This document shows positions 42,135-52,500 of a DNA stretch of 64,000 nt, one piece after another. Below the pieces are notes generated by a model. That model worked only from the letters and a program-made list of their open reading frames with translations, searched no databases and was not told where the DNA came from. The stretch comes from Agrobacterium cucumeris (GTDB lineage Bacteria > Pseudomonadota > Alphaproteobacteria > Rhizobiales > Rhizobiaceae). The DNA is taken from contig NZ_CP080388.1 of assembly GCF_030036535.1 (NCBI RefSeq), forward strand, positions 62,001 to 126,000. The letters are read 5' to 3'. The stretch's first letter is position 1. Each line of letters begins with the position of its first letter. The position numbers were made by a program, and so were the translations under genes.

Positions 42135-45100
42135 ATGTCCGACTATACCAGCGCTTCAAACCAGGATCGGAATGCCTTTCGGGTCGCCGTCATCGGTATG
42201 GCAGGCCGCTTTCCGGGAGCCTCCGACATTGAGAGCTTCTGGGATAATCTGGTTCATGGCCGGGAGTCGGTCAAAGAATGGACCGACGAGGAACTCAGCG
42301 CGCTGGGTGTTCCGCCCGAGCAGCTCATCGATCCGGATTTCGTGCGGGCTTCAGCGCCGCTGGAGGGCGCCGACCAGTTTGACGCCGAATTTTTCGGCTA
42401 CAGCCCCAGCGAGGCGGAGATTCTCGATCCGCAGCAGCGCCTGTTTCTCGAATGCGCCTGGGCGGCGCTGGAGCGCGCCGGATATCAGGGCGACACTTTC
42501 GACGGTTCCATCGGCGTCTATGCCTCGAGCGGCTTCAACACCTATCTTCTGAACCTGCACGCCAATGCCGCGGTGCGCCAATCGATCAGCCCCTTTGAAC
42601 TGTTCGTCGCCAACGACAAGGATTTTCTGGCGACGCGCACGGCTTACAAGCTCAATCTGCGCGGACCGGCCATGACGGTGCAGACGGCCTGCTCTTCATC
42701 ACTTGTTTCCATCCATGTCGCGGCCCAGAGCCTCATTGCGGGCGAATGCGATATTGCGCTTGCGGGCGGCGTGACGGTTTCCCGTTCGCACGGATATGTA
42801 GCGCGCGAAGGCGGAATATTGTCTCCTGACGGGCATTGCCGGGCATTCGATGCGGATGCCGCCGGAACCGTTCCCGGCAGCGGCGTCGGCGTTGTCGTGC
42901 TCAAGCGCCTTGAAGATGCGCTTGCAGACGGCGACACGATCGATGCCGTCATCATCGGTTCGGCCATCAACAATGACGGCGCGCTGAAGGCGAGCTTTAC
43001 CGCGCCGCAGGTGGACAGCCAGGCCATGGTCATAAGCGAGGCCCACGCGGCTGCAGGAATATCGGCCGATTCCATCGGTTATATCGAAGCGCATGGCACG
43101 GGAACATCGCTGGGCGACCCCATCGAGATCGCGGCGCTGACGCAGGCCTTTCGCAAGACGACGACGCGCACCGGATATTGCGTCATCGGCTCCGTGAAGA
43201 CCAATATCGGCCACCTCGATACCGCCGCAGGCATTGCGGGTTTCATCAAGACCGTGCTTTGCCTCAAGCACGGCAAAATCCCCGCAAGCCTTCATTTCAA
43301 ACAGGCAAACTCAAAGATCGACTTCCCGGCAAGCCCCTTTGCGGTCAATACGGCCCTGCGAGACTGGGATGCTAAGGAAAGCCCCCGGAGAGCCGGCATC
43401 AGTTCTCTCGGTATCGGCGGAACGAATGCGCATCTGGTGCTGGAAGAGACACCAACCGACGCAGGCGCGCGCGCCAAGACGCAACCGGCATCGCCGCAGC
43501 TTCTGGTATTTTCGGCGCGCAACGATGCGGCGCTCTCGGCACTGCTTTCGGCACAGGCGAAAGCGTTCGAGGCGAACCCGGAACTTGCGATCAACGACGT
43601 TGCCTTCACGCTGCGTCATGGCCGGAAGGCTTTCAGCCATCGCCAGTCGCTGGTTGCGGATGATCTGGCGTCAGCCGCAACGGAACTGCACCGTCTTGCT
43701 GCGCAAAAACCATCCATTGCCGGCAGCACGCCGTCCGCGGTTTTCCTGTTTCCCGGACAGGGAAGCCAATATGCCGGAATGGGCAAGGATCTCTACGAGC
43801 GGGTGGAGCTTTTCCGTGCGCCTTTCGATGCCTGCGCGGATCGTCTTTCGAAGATCATGCAACGCGATTTCCGCGCTGATCTCTTTGCCGGACATGAGGA
43901 TATCCATGATACGGAATTTGCCCAGCCGGCGCTGTTTGCCGTGGAATATGCCCTTGCAAAGGCATGGATGGCGCAGGGTGTGATACCGCAGGCGCTCCAT
44001 GGCCACAGCATCGGCGAATATGTGGCGGCCTGCCTGGCGGGCGTCTTCGATCTGGATACGGCACTTTCGCTCGTGGTGGCGCGCGGCCGGTTGATGCAAC
44101 AGGCCGCCCCGGGCGCAATGCTTGCGGTCGTTCATCCCGACGCGCCGATCGACCGCTGGCTTAACGCGGACATCGCCCTGGCGGCCAGCAATGCGCCGGG
44201 CCTCAGCGTCGTTTCAGGCAGCACGGATGCCATCGCAAGGCTCGAAACGGAACTCAAACAGGCGCGTTACGTGACGCGGCGGCTGAAGACCGGACATGCG
44301 TTCCATTCGCCGATGATGGCGCAGGCCGCAGCGCGCTATCTGGAGGAACTGCGAAATGTCAGGCTTTCCCCGCCATCCATTGCAATGATCTCCAATGTGA
44401 CGGGAACGTGGCTGAGCGCCTCGCAGGCGACGGATCCGAATTACTGGGCCAGACATCTGGAACAGACCGTGCGTTTCGACGAGGGGATGCGAACCCTTCT
44501 CGGCATAGACAATACAGTCTTCATAGAGGCCGGACCCGGCTCGGCACTGTCGGGTCTCATCAGCGAACAGGCTATCGCGGAAGACCGGATCATACCCTGC
44601 CTTGGCCGTGCCAGCCCGGAAAACGAGACGGGCCAGTACCTTGCCGCACTGGGACGATACTGGCGGACCGGGGGGCATCTCGACTGGCAGGCCGTATCGG
44701 CTGAAGGCAGCCGCGTGCCACTCGCCACCTATCCTTTTCAGGGGCAGCGTTACTGGATTTCCGCCCAGACGGCAAAAAATCAGGCGCCCGTCTCCACCGC
44801 CGTCGACAGCGCCAGAATCTATCGTCCGACATGGCAGCGCCTGTCGCCGGCAACCCCGGCAGATAGCAGAAACCGCCGTGTCCTGATCCTTGATGAAGGA
44901 CGCATCGGCAAATCCCTCGCCTCACGGCTGGAAGGCGCCGGCGCTCAGGCCTATCGCGCCATTGAAGGCGACAGGTTCGACGAGTGCGATTTCCGCTGCT
45001 TCAGCCTTGCCGGACATTCCGCGGCGGATTTTGCCCGGCTGCTCGACACAATGGGCGAACGCGGGGCTCTGCCACAGGACATCCTATATCTCTGGCCGCT

Positions 45101-46568
45101 GAAGCCTGGCCGGCGGGACGAGGTTACGACCCTGCTCAATCTCGTGCGGGCGCTCACCGCACAGGGGCACAAAAGTAATCTGACGCTGGTGACCAATGGC
45201 GCAACGGATGTCACCGGTCTGGAAAATCTCGACGAGCTGCAGTCTCAGTTGTCGGGCGTCCTGAAGGTTGCGGGCCAGGAATATGAAGACCTGACCTGCA
45301 GGCACATCGATATCATGGTCGCGCAGGACATGGCGGATCAGGCGGTTGCGGATCGCCTCCTGGCGGAATTCAACGGAACCGGCCCGGCGGTCGCCATAAG
45401 GGGCCCGCATCGCTGGTCGCATGGATTTGCGCCGCTCGACCTGCCTGAACCGCAGGCAGCCGCCCGCCTGAAGAAAAACGGCATTTATGTCGTGATCGGC
45501 AATATCGCCGAAGGTGTCGGCACTGTCTGGCTGGATCATCTGGCGAAAATATCCGGCACACGCCTGTCCGTGCTGCACTCCATCAAGGATGCGGAGACCG
45601 CCATTCAGTTGGATGCAGCTATCGATACGCGCCGGATCGACTGCAATGATCCCGTTGCCATCGGCGCAGCACTCGATGAGGTGGTGTCGAAGCATGGCCG
45701 GATCGACGGGATTTTTCTGAGCATGCCTCAGGCAAACCGGCAGGCGGCAGCGCCGCTCTCAATGATGGACGACACGCATCTCAGCTACAATGAAGCGGTT
45801 CGCATCGCGCCGCTGCGGGCGCTCATAACGGCGATGGAGCAACGGCGGGCAGGTTTCTGCTGCATCCAGTCATCGCTCGCAACCGTCATCGGCGGCGTGG
45901 GATTGGCCGCCTATACATCGGGATATCAGGCGGTGGAGCTGCTTGTGGCTGCCCAGTCGCGCAGCGCGAGAATGCCCTGGTTCGCCATTGGTTATCCGCT
46001 CATCGATGTGCTGGCCGCCGGCAAACGTTCCTCGCTCGATACCAACGCCTATGCGGTTGCCTCTGATGATGCCTGGGACCTGACGAGAAGGATCATCGAG
46101 AACGGCATTACCGGCACAACGATGCTTTCGCGCAGCGACATCACCGTCGCCCCGACGGCGGTCAAGAAGGCGCAGCTGTCGAAGGCGCCTGTTTCGGGCC
46201 GTGCAAGGCCGGCGATGTCCACACCCTTCATCGCCCCGCGCACCCACACCGAAACCACAGTCGCGGGCATTTTCGAAGAACTGATCGGCGTGAGCGGGAT
46301 CGGCGTCGATGACGGATTTTATGAGCTGGGCGGCCACTCGCTTCTGGCCATCCGCGTTGTCGCCAAGCTCAGGGAAACATTCCCGGTCAAGATCGAAATG
46401 CGCGAACTCCTCTTCGAAAACCCGACGGTCGCCCGCGTGGCGAGCATGATTACCGCCCATATGCCTGATGAAGGCGACCTGGACGAGATGGCAGCGCTGT
46501 TGATGGAAATCGAAAGCCTTTCCGACAGTGAAGTCCAGAGCGCGCTTGGAGGAGCAGAAGCACGATGA
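42135..46568 (+). CDS. PKS2: KS-AT-(degenerate KR)-ACP
   Basis: Single polyketide module of 1477 residues. The ketosynthase (about 15-440) is canonical: VQTACSSSLVS with Cys186, EAHGTGTSLGDP and NIGHLDTAAG. The acyltransferase has GHSIGEY and HAFHSPMM, predicting malonyl-CoA. The ketoreductase region keeps the fold, but the glycine-rich loop reads VIGNIAEGVG and the catalytic stretch reads SSLATVIGGVGLAAYTSGYQ. The conserved asparagine is lost and the NADPH loop spoiled, so reduction is doubtful. The carrier has LGGHSLLA. The acidic tail LSDSEVQSALGGAE looks like a docking end for the N-terminus of NRPS2. ATG 42135 is preferred although its ribosome site is weak. A beta-keto product would suit the aminotransferase at 39278. 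Confidence 0.9.
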   Translation: MSDYTSASNQDRNAFRVAVIGMAGRFPGASDIESFWDNLVHGRESVKEWTDEELSALGVPPEQLIDPDFVRASAPLEGADQFDAEFFGYSPSEAEILDPQQRLFLECAWAALERAGYQGDTFDGSIGVYASSGFNTYLLNLHANAAVRQSISPFELFVANDKDFLATRTAYKLNLRGPAMTVQTACSSSLVSIHVAAQSLIAGECDIALAGGVTVSRSHGYVAREGGILSPDGHCRAFDADAAGTVPGSGVGVVVLKRLEDALADGDTIDAVIIGSAINNDGALKASFTAPQVDSQAMVISEAHAAAGISADSIGYIEAHGTGTSLGDPIEIAALTQAFRKTTTRTGYCVIGSVKTNIGHLDTAAGIAGFIKTVLCLKHGKIPASLHFKQANSKIDFPASPFAVNTALRDWDAKESPRRAGISSLGIGGTNAHLVLEETPTDAGARAKTQPASPQLLVFSARNDAALSALLSAQAKAFEANPELAINDVAFTLRHGRKAFSHRQSLVADDLASAATELHRLAAQKPSIAGSTPSAVFLFPGQGSQYAGMGKDLYERVELFRAPFDACADRLSKIMQRDFRADLFAGHEDIHDTEFAQPALFAVEYALAKAWMAQGVIPQALHGHSIGEYVAACLAGVFDLDTALSLVVARGRLMQQAAPGAMLAVVHPDAPIDRWLNADIALAASNAPGLSVVSGSTDAIARLETELKQARYVTRRLKTGHAFHSPMMAQAAARYLEELRNVRLSPPSIAMISNVTGTWLSASQATDPNYWARHLEQTVRFDEGMRTLLGIDNTVFIEAGPGSALSGLISEQAIAEDRIIPCLGRASPENETGQYLAALGRYWRTGGHLDWQAVSAEGSRVPLATYPFQGQRYWISAQTAKNQAPVSTAVDSARIYRPTWQRLSPATPADSRNRRVLILDEGRIGKSLASRLEGAGAQAYRAIEGDRFDECDFRCFSLAGHSAADFARLLDTMGERGALPQDILYLWPLKPGRRDEVTTLLNLVRALTAQGHKSNLTLVTNGATDVTGLENLDELQSQLSGVLKVAGQEYEDLTCRHIDIMVAQDMADQAVADRLLAEFNGTGPAVAIRGPHRWSHGFAPLDLPEPQAAARLKKNGIYVVIGNIAEGVGTVWLDHLAKISGTRLSVLHSIKDAETAIQLDAAIDTRRIDCNDPVAIGAALDEVVSKHGRIDGIFLSMPQANRQAAAPLSMMDDTHLSYNEAVRIAPLRALITAMEQRRAGFCCIQSSLATVIGGVGLAAYTSGYQAVELLVAAQSRSARMPWFAIGYPLIDVLAAGKRSSLDTNAYAVASDDAWDLTRRIIENGITGTTMLSRSDITVAPTAVKKAQLSKAPVSGRARPAMSTPFIAPRTHTETTVAGIFEELIGVSGIGVDDGFYELGGHSLLAIRVVAKLRETFPVKIEMRELLFENPTVARVASMITAHMPDEGDLDEMAALLMEIESLSDSEVQSALGGAEAR

Positions 46569-49500
46569 ACGAATTCTACGCCAAACTCGCGAACCTTTCG
46601 CCCGAGCGCCGTCGCCTCATAGAGCAGCGTCTTGCCGAGCGGGGATATCAGTCGGCTCTCGACTCCGCCATTCCGGGACGTGAGGAAGGCGATGGTGATC
46701 GGCCCCTGTCCTTTGCGCAGCAACGCCTGTGGTTCATGCAGCAGCTTGAACCTGACAACACGGCTTACAACATGCGCAGTATCCTGCGGTTTCGCGGAAA
46801 ACTCGACAGGACGGCGCTGGAAGAGGCGCTGGCGAAGGTCGTACAACGGCATGAGCCGCTGCGAACGCGCTTCATTCCCGGCGCCGACGGCTTTCCGGAA
46901 CAGGATATTCTTGCAGCCGGCGACGCGGCAATCGAATTCCTCGACCTCGCGCAGGACACCGATGCGGAAGCCACAGCCAAGCAGCACATCCTGCAACGGC
47001 TTTCCGAACCCTATGACCTGAGCCATCCGCAATTGCGCGCAATGCTGGTGCGCCTTTCGGCCGAAGATCATCTGCTGGCGGTCGGGCTGCATCACATCAC
47101 CGGCGACCGGTGGTCGATGACCGTGCTCGCCCGTGACCTCGCGGGCTTCTACAAGGAGATGACCGGCCAGTCACACCATCTGCCTGATATTCGCGTTCAA
47201 TATGCCGACTGGGCGATCTGGCAGGGAAAGATGCTGCGCGGCCCGGTGCTTGAAAACCAGCTCGCATACTGGAAAAAGGCGCTCGGAACGGATCTGCCGG
47301 TGCTGGACCTGCCATTCGACCGTCCGCGACCGGCCATCGCCACTTTCTTCGGCGCACAATTTGCGGTTTCCGTCGACCCTGCACTTTCAGGACAGCTGAG
47401 GGCGCTGGCACGGGCACATAATGTCAGCCTCTACGTTCTGCTTCTCTCCGCTTTCAAACTGGTGCTGCATCTCTATTGCGACAGCGACGACATCGTCGTG
47501 GGCAGCGAAGTCGCAAACCGCGACCGGCCGGAAACCCAGGCGATGATCGGCCCTCTGGTCAACACGCTGGTGCTGCGTACCGATCTTGCGGGCAATCCGG
47601 ATTTCTCCGGCCTGCTGCAGCGCGTCGGCGAGACCGTCCGCACCGGTCTGGCGAACCAGGACGTGCCTTATGAGCGGATCGTCGAGGCTCTCAATCCAAA
47701 ACGCTCCCTGTCCGAGATGACGCCGCTGTTTCAGGCAAAATTCGATCTTCAGCACAATCTGGCAAGATTGCCTGAACTCGACGGTCTTGCCATCGAGACA
47801 CTGCGCCTGCCCGATGGTGCTGCAAAAAACGAAATCCGCTTCAACCTCGAGGACAATGACCCCGACATCGGCGGCAAGATCGAATATGCAACCGATCTCT
47901 TCAATGAGGAGACGGTCGCCACGATCTGGCGGCGTTTCGAACATGTATTGCGCACGATCGCCGAGGACCCCGCCCGCCGGATATCGGAATTCTCCCTTCT
48001 TTGCGACGACGAGCATCAGGAGCAGATCCGCCGGTCTGCCGGTCAGGCTCTGGCACAGAGCGGGCTTTGCCTGCACGAGGTGCTGACGGCGCAGGCGGCG
48101 CGCACACCGGAAAAATCCGCAGTGGCTAGCGAACATGGCGGCCTCACCTATCGGGAGCTCGATCAACGAAGCAACGCGATTGCCGCTGCGCTCGCCGCCG
48201 GCGGGTTTGGCCGCGGCTCCATCGTCGGCGTCTGCATGCAGCGCACGCCGGATCTCATCGCGGCCCTGTTCGGCGTGTTGAAAGCCGGCGCGGCCTATGT
48301 GCCGCTCGACCCGGACTATCCGTCCGAGAGGCTCGCCTTCATTGCACGGGATGCGGCCATCAGGGTCGTCCTGACGGATAGCGATCGGCTGGCATTCGAC
48401 GCCACGGATGAACTGACCCTCCTTGAGGTCGGCAAACTTCCCGATGCGGTCTTTTCCGCCGCTCACGCCTGCGATCCGGCCGATCTCGCCTATATCATCT
48501 ATACATCAGGCTCGACGGGACGACCGAAGGGCGTGGCGATCACGCATGGCAATGCCGCCGCCCGCATGCAGTGGACCGGCAGCAATTTCACCGGTGACGA
48601 GCTGGCAGGCGTTCTGGCATCGACCTCAGTGTGCTTCGATCTCTCCATATTCGAGATTTTCGGCACGCTTTCCTGTGGCGGTCAGGTGGTTCTGGCCAAC
48701 ACGCTCTTCGATCTGCCGCGTTTGCAGCATGTCGCCGAGGTCAGCCTGATCAACACCGTTCCGAGTTTGCTGCGCGAATATCTGCGCCACGACACGCTTC
48801 CGACATCCGTTCGCACCATCAATCTCGCCGGGGAGCCGCTGCCGCCGGTCCTGCTTGAAGAACTGGCAAAGAAGGCACCACAGGCGCGCATACACAATCT
48901 CTACGGGCCTTCGGAAGATACGACTTACTCGACGGGCGCGATGGTTTGCGCCGTCAACGGGGAAAAAACGGTTTCCATCGGCGCACCCCTGCCGGGCACG
49001 GAAGCGTATGTCCTCGACCGGGCCGGACGTCTCCGGCCTGACGGTCTTGCGGGCGAACTATATCTCGGCGGAGCCGGTGTCACCCGCGGATATCTGCGAC
49101 GCCCGGGCCAGACGGCCGAGCGTTTCGTTCCGGACGCTTTTTCCGGCAGGTCGTCCGCCTATCTCTACCGCACCGGCGACCGGGTCAGACGCCGCGCGGA
49201 TGGCACGCTGGAATTCCACGGACGTCTCGATAATCAGGTCAAGATCAGGGGCCTGCGGATCGAGACCGGCGAGATCGAGCACCGGCTCGAGGATATCGAC
49301 GGCGTCAACGAGGCCGTCATTGCAGTCATAGGCGATGAAGCAAGCCCGGAACGCCAGCTGGCCGCCTATATTTCGCTCGATGCTGGGCGACAGCTGACAG
49401 TGGACGACATCCGCTCTGCACTGGCAAGGCAGCTGCCCTCCCACCTCGTCCCGGCCTTATGGACCATCCTGCCGGCCATGCCGCATCTGCCGAACGGCAA

Positions 49501-52500
49501 GATTGACCGGAGCGCCCTGCGCGCACTTGAAATAAAGACGCCAGAGGGAAGCGGTACCGCGCCGCGAAACCAAATCGAGGAACGGCTTGCAGCCATATGG
49601 CAGGACGTCCTTCAGACCAGCATGATCGATGTCGAGCGCAGCTTCTTCGAGATGGGCGGACATTCGCTGCTCGCCATCAGGATCATTGCCCGCATCAAGG
49701 CCGATTTCGGGGTTTCACTGCCGCTCAAGGCAATTTTCGAGACACCGACGATCGCCGGGCTGGCAAACCGGCTTGATAATGAGGCCGCGGACACCCTCAA
49801 CGTCGACGGCCTTGCAGTGGTCCATAATCCTGAAGATCGCCATGAGCCGTTTCCGCTGACGGATATCCAGCATGCATACTGGATCGGCCGCAACCAGGGT
49901 TTCGAACTCGGCAGCGTCGGTTCCCACGGCTATCGGGAATTCGATATCGACAATCTCGATACGGGTGCGCTGGAAAACGCCATAAACGGTCTTGTCGCGC
50001 GCCACGACATGCTGCGCGCGATCGTTGATGCCGACGGGCGGCAGCGCGTGCTGGCAGACGTTCCCCATTACGCGCTGCCGGTCGTGGACCTGCGTGATGC
50101 GGCCGATCGGGCCACGTGCCTGTTGGACATCAGAAACAGGCTGTCTCACAATATTTTCAAGGCGGACCGCTGGCCGCTGTTTCACATCGAAGCTGCCCGG
50201 CTCGATGAAAAAACGACGAGGCTGTTCGTCAGTTTCGATGTTCTCATCGGTGACGCCTGGTCGCTGAAATTGATGGGTACCGAGCTCGCGGCGCTCATGC
50301 AGAAACGCGCGCTTCCCGAAATCGGACTGACATTCCGGGATTATGTTCTGTTTGAGAAATCCGCGCATAACAGTGCAGCCTATGAGCGGGCGCGGGAGCA
50401 CTGGTCTGCCCGGATAGCCGCCCTGCCAGCCTCACCGGATCTGCCGCTGGCATGCAACCCATCGCAGATCGAGCATCCGCGCTTCACGCGTCGCCGGGGC
50501 CGGCTTGCCGCGAAAGAGTGGTCACGCTTCAAGGAACTGGCCCAGAGCGCCGGCCTCACCCCGACAGCCGCGATCATGACGATCTTTGCGGAGGTTCTGG
50601 CGCGCTGGAGCAGGCGTCAGGATTTCACCCTCAATCTCACCGTCTTCAATCGTGAGCCGGTTCATCAGGACGTGGAAAAGATCGTCGGCGATTTCACGGC
50701 GTCACTCCTGCTGGGGCTCGATTTTTCGGCCCGCGCCGACTTCACCACGCGTGCCCGTCAGGTTCAGTTGCGCCTGATGGAAGATCTGGAACACCGGCTT
50801 TTCAGCGGCGTTTCCGTGCTTCGTGAGCTGGCGAAACAGAACGGGCGCTCCGGCGGCGCCCTGATGCCCGTGGTTTTCACCAGCGTTCTAGGCCAATCCT
50901 CGAGAGACGACAATGCTCCGCGTCTCGATACACGACTGGTGGACAGCGTCAGCCAGACGCCGCAGGTCTATCTCGACCATCAGGTTTCCGAAGATCAGGG
51001 CGAGCTCGTCTATAACTGGGATGCGGTCGAGGAACTCTTTCCGCCTACCATGCTGGACATGATGTTTGCCGCCTATGAGACCCTGCTGCGGGCGCTGGCC
51101 AGCGACGACGCGGCATGGCAGACCGAGCCTGATATCGTTGATTGCCAGGCGTTCGAAACGCTGAACGACAGGGCGAAAATCGCGCTTCCCGACGACACGC
51201 AGCTCCTGCATGAGGCATTTTTCGAGAGAGCTGCGGAAAGCCCTGACAAGATCGCCGTCTGCGCAGGCGGCATCGAACTGACCTACGGACAGGTGGCCGA
51301 ACGGGCGCTGGCGCTGGCGGCTGATCTGCAGAAGGCCGGTGCAGGTCCGAACGACCGGGTTGCCGTTTCTCTGCCGAAGGGCGCAGGTCAGGTAATCGCC
51401 TGCCTCGGCATTCTGGCAAGCGGCGCGGCCTATGTGCCTGTTGACCCCGACCTGCCTGCACAGCGGCGTTTCGAGCTTGTGGAAGACACGGCGGCCGATC
51501 TCGTCATCGCCGAAGGAGGCGACTGGCCGCAGCGGGTAACCGTGATCGCGGTCCCCGAAGATGGCGGAGCCAGACCTTCTCCCTCGGCGACCAAACCATC
51601 GGATCTTGCCTATATCATCTTCACCTCGGGTTCGACCGGCAAACCGAAAGGTGTGATGATCGATCATCGCGGTGCGCTGAATACGATCCTCGACATCAAT
51701 CGCCGCTTTGGCGTTTCAACTGAGGACCGGGTTTTCGCGCTCTCGTCGCTGAGCTTCGATCTTTCTGTTTACGATATATTCGGTCCGCTTGCGGTTGGCG
51801 GCGCCATCGTCATTCCCGTGCGCGAGGAAGTGTCGGACAATGCCCGCTGGATGAAGCTTCTGCTGCAACATCGGGTGACTGTATGGAACTCGGTGCCGGC
51901 CCTTGCGCAATTGCTGCTGGCCGAGCTGCCGGCGCTCAGGGAAAAACCACCCCTGCGCCTGATCATGATGAGCGGAGACTGGATTCCCGTCAGCCTGCCT
52001 CCCTCCCTGAAAGCACAATTGCCAGATGCCGATCTCATCAGCCTCGGCGGGGCAACCGAAGCTTCCATCTGGTCGATTTTCCACCCGATCGGGGAAGCAC
52101 TGCGGGACTGGACGAGCATCCCCTACGGCCAGCCGCTGGCAAACCAGCGCTGGTATGTCCTCGATGATCAGGGGCGGCCCTGCCCGCCATGGGTCACGGG
52201 CCGGCTGTTTATCGGCGGCATCGGTGTTGCGCGTGGTTACTGGGGGCGGCCGCAGCTGACCGCCGATCGCTTCATTCCCGACAGTTTCGCGGACGAAGAA
52301 GAGGCTGGAAACGGCGCGCTGCTGCTTTACGAAACCGGCGATCTCGGGCGGCTGCGGCCGGAGGGACTGCTGGAGTTTCTGGGGCGCGAAGATTTCCAGG
52401 TGAAGGTCAACGGCTTCAGGATCGAACTCGGGGAAATCGAGACCGCGCTGCTGCAAAATGAAAATGTCGCCGAAGCCGTGGTGACGACGACAGGCCAGCC

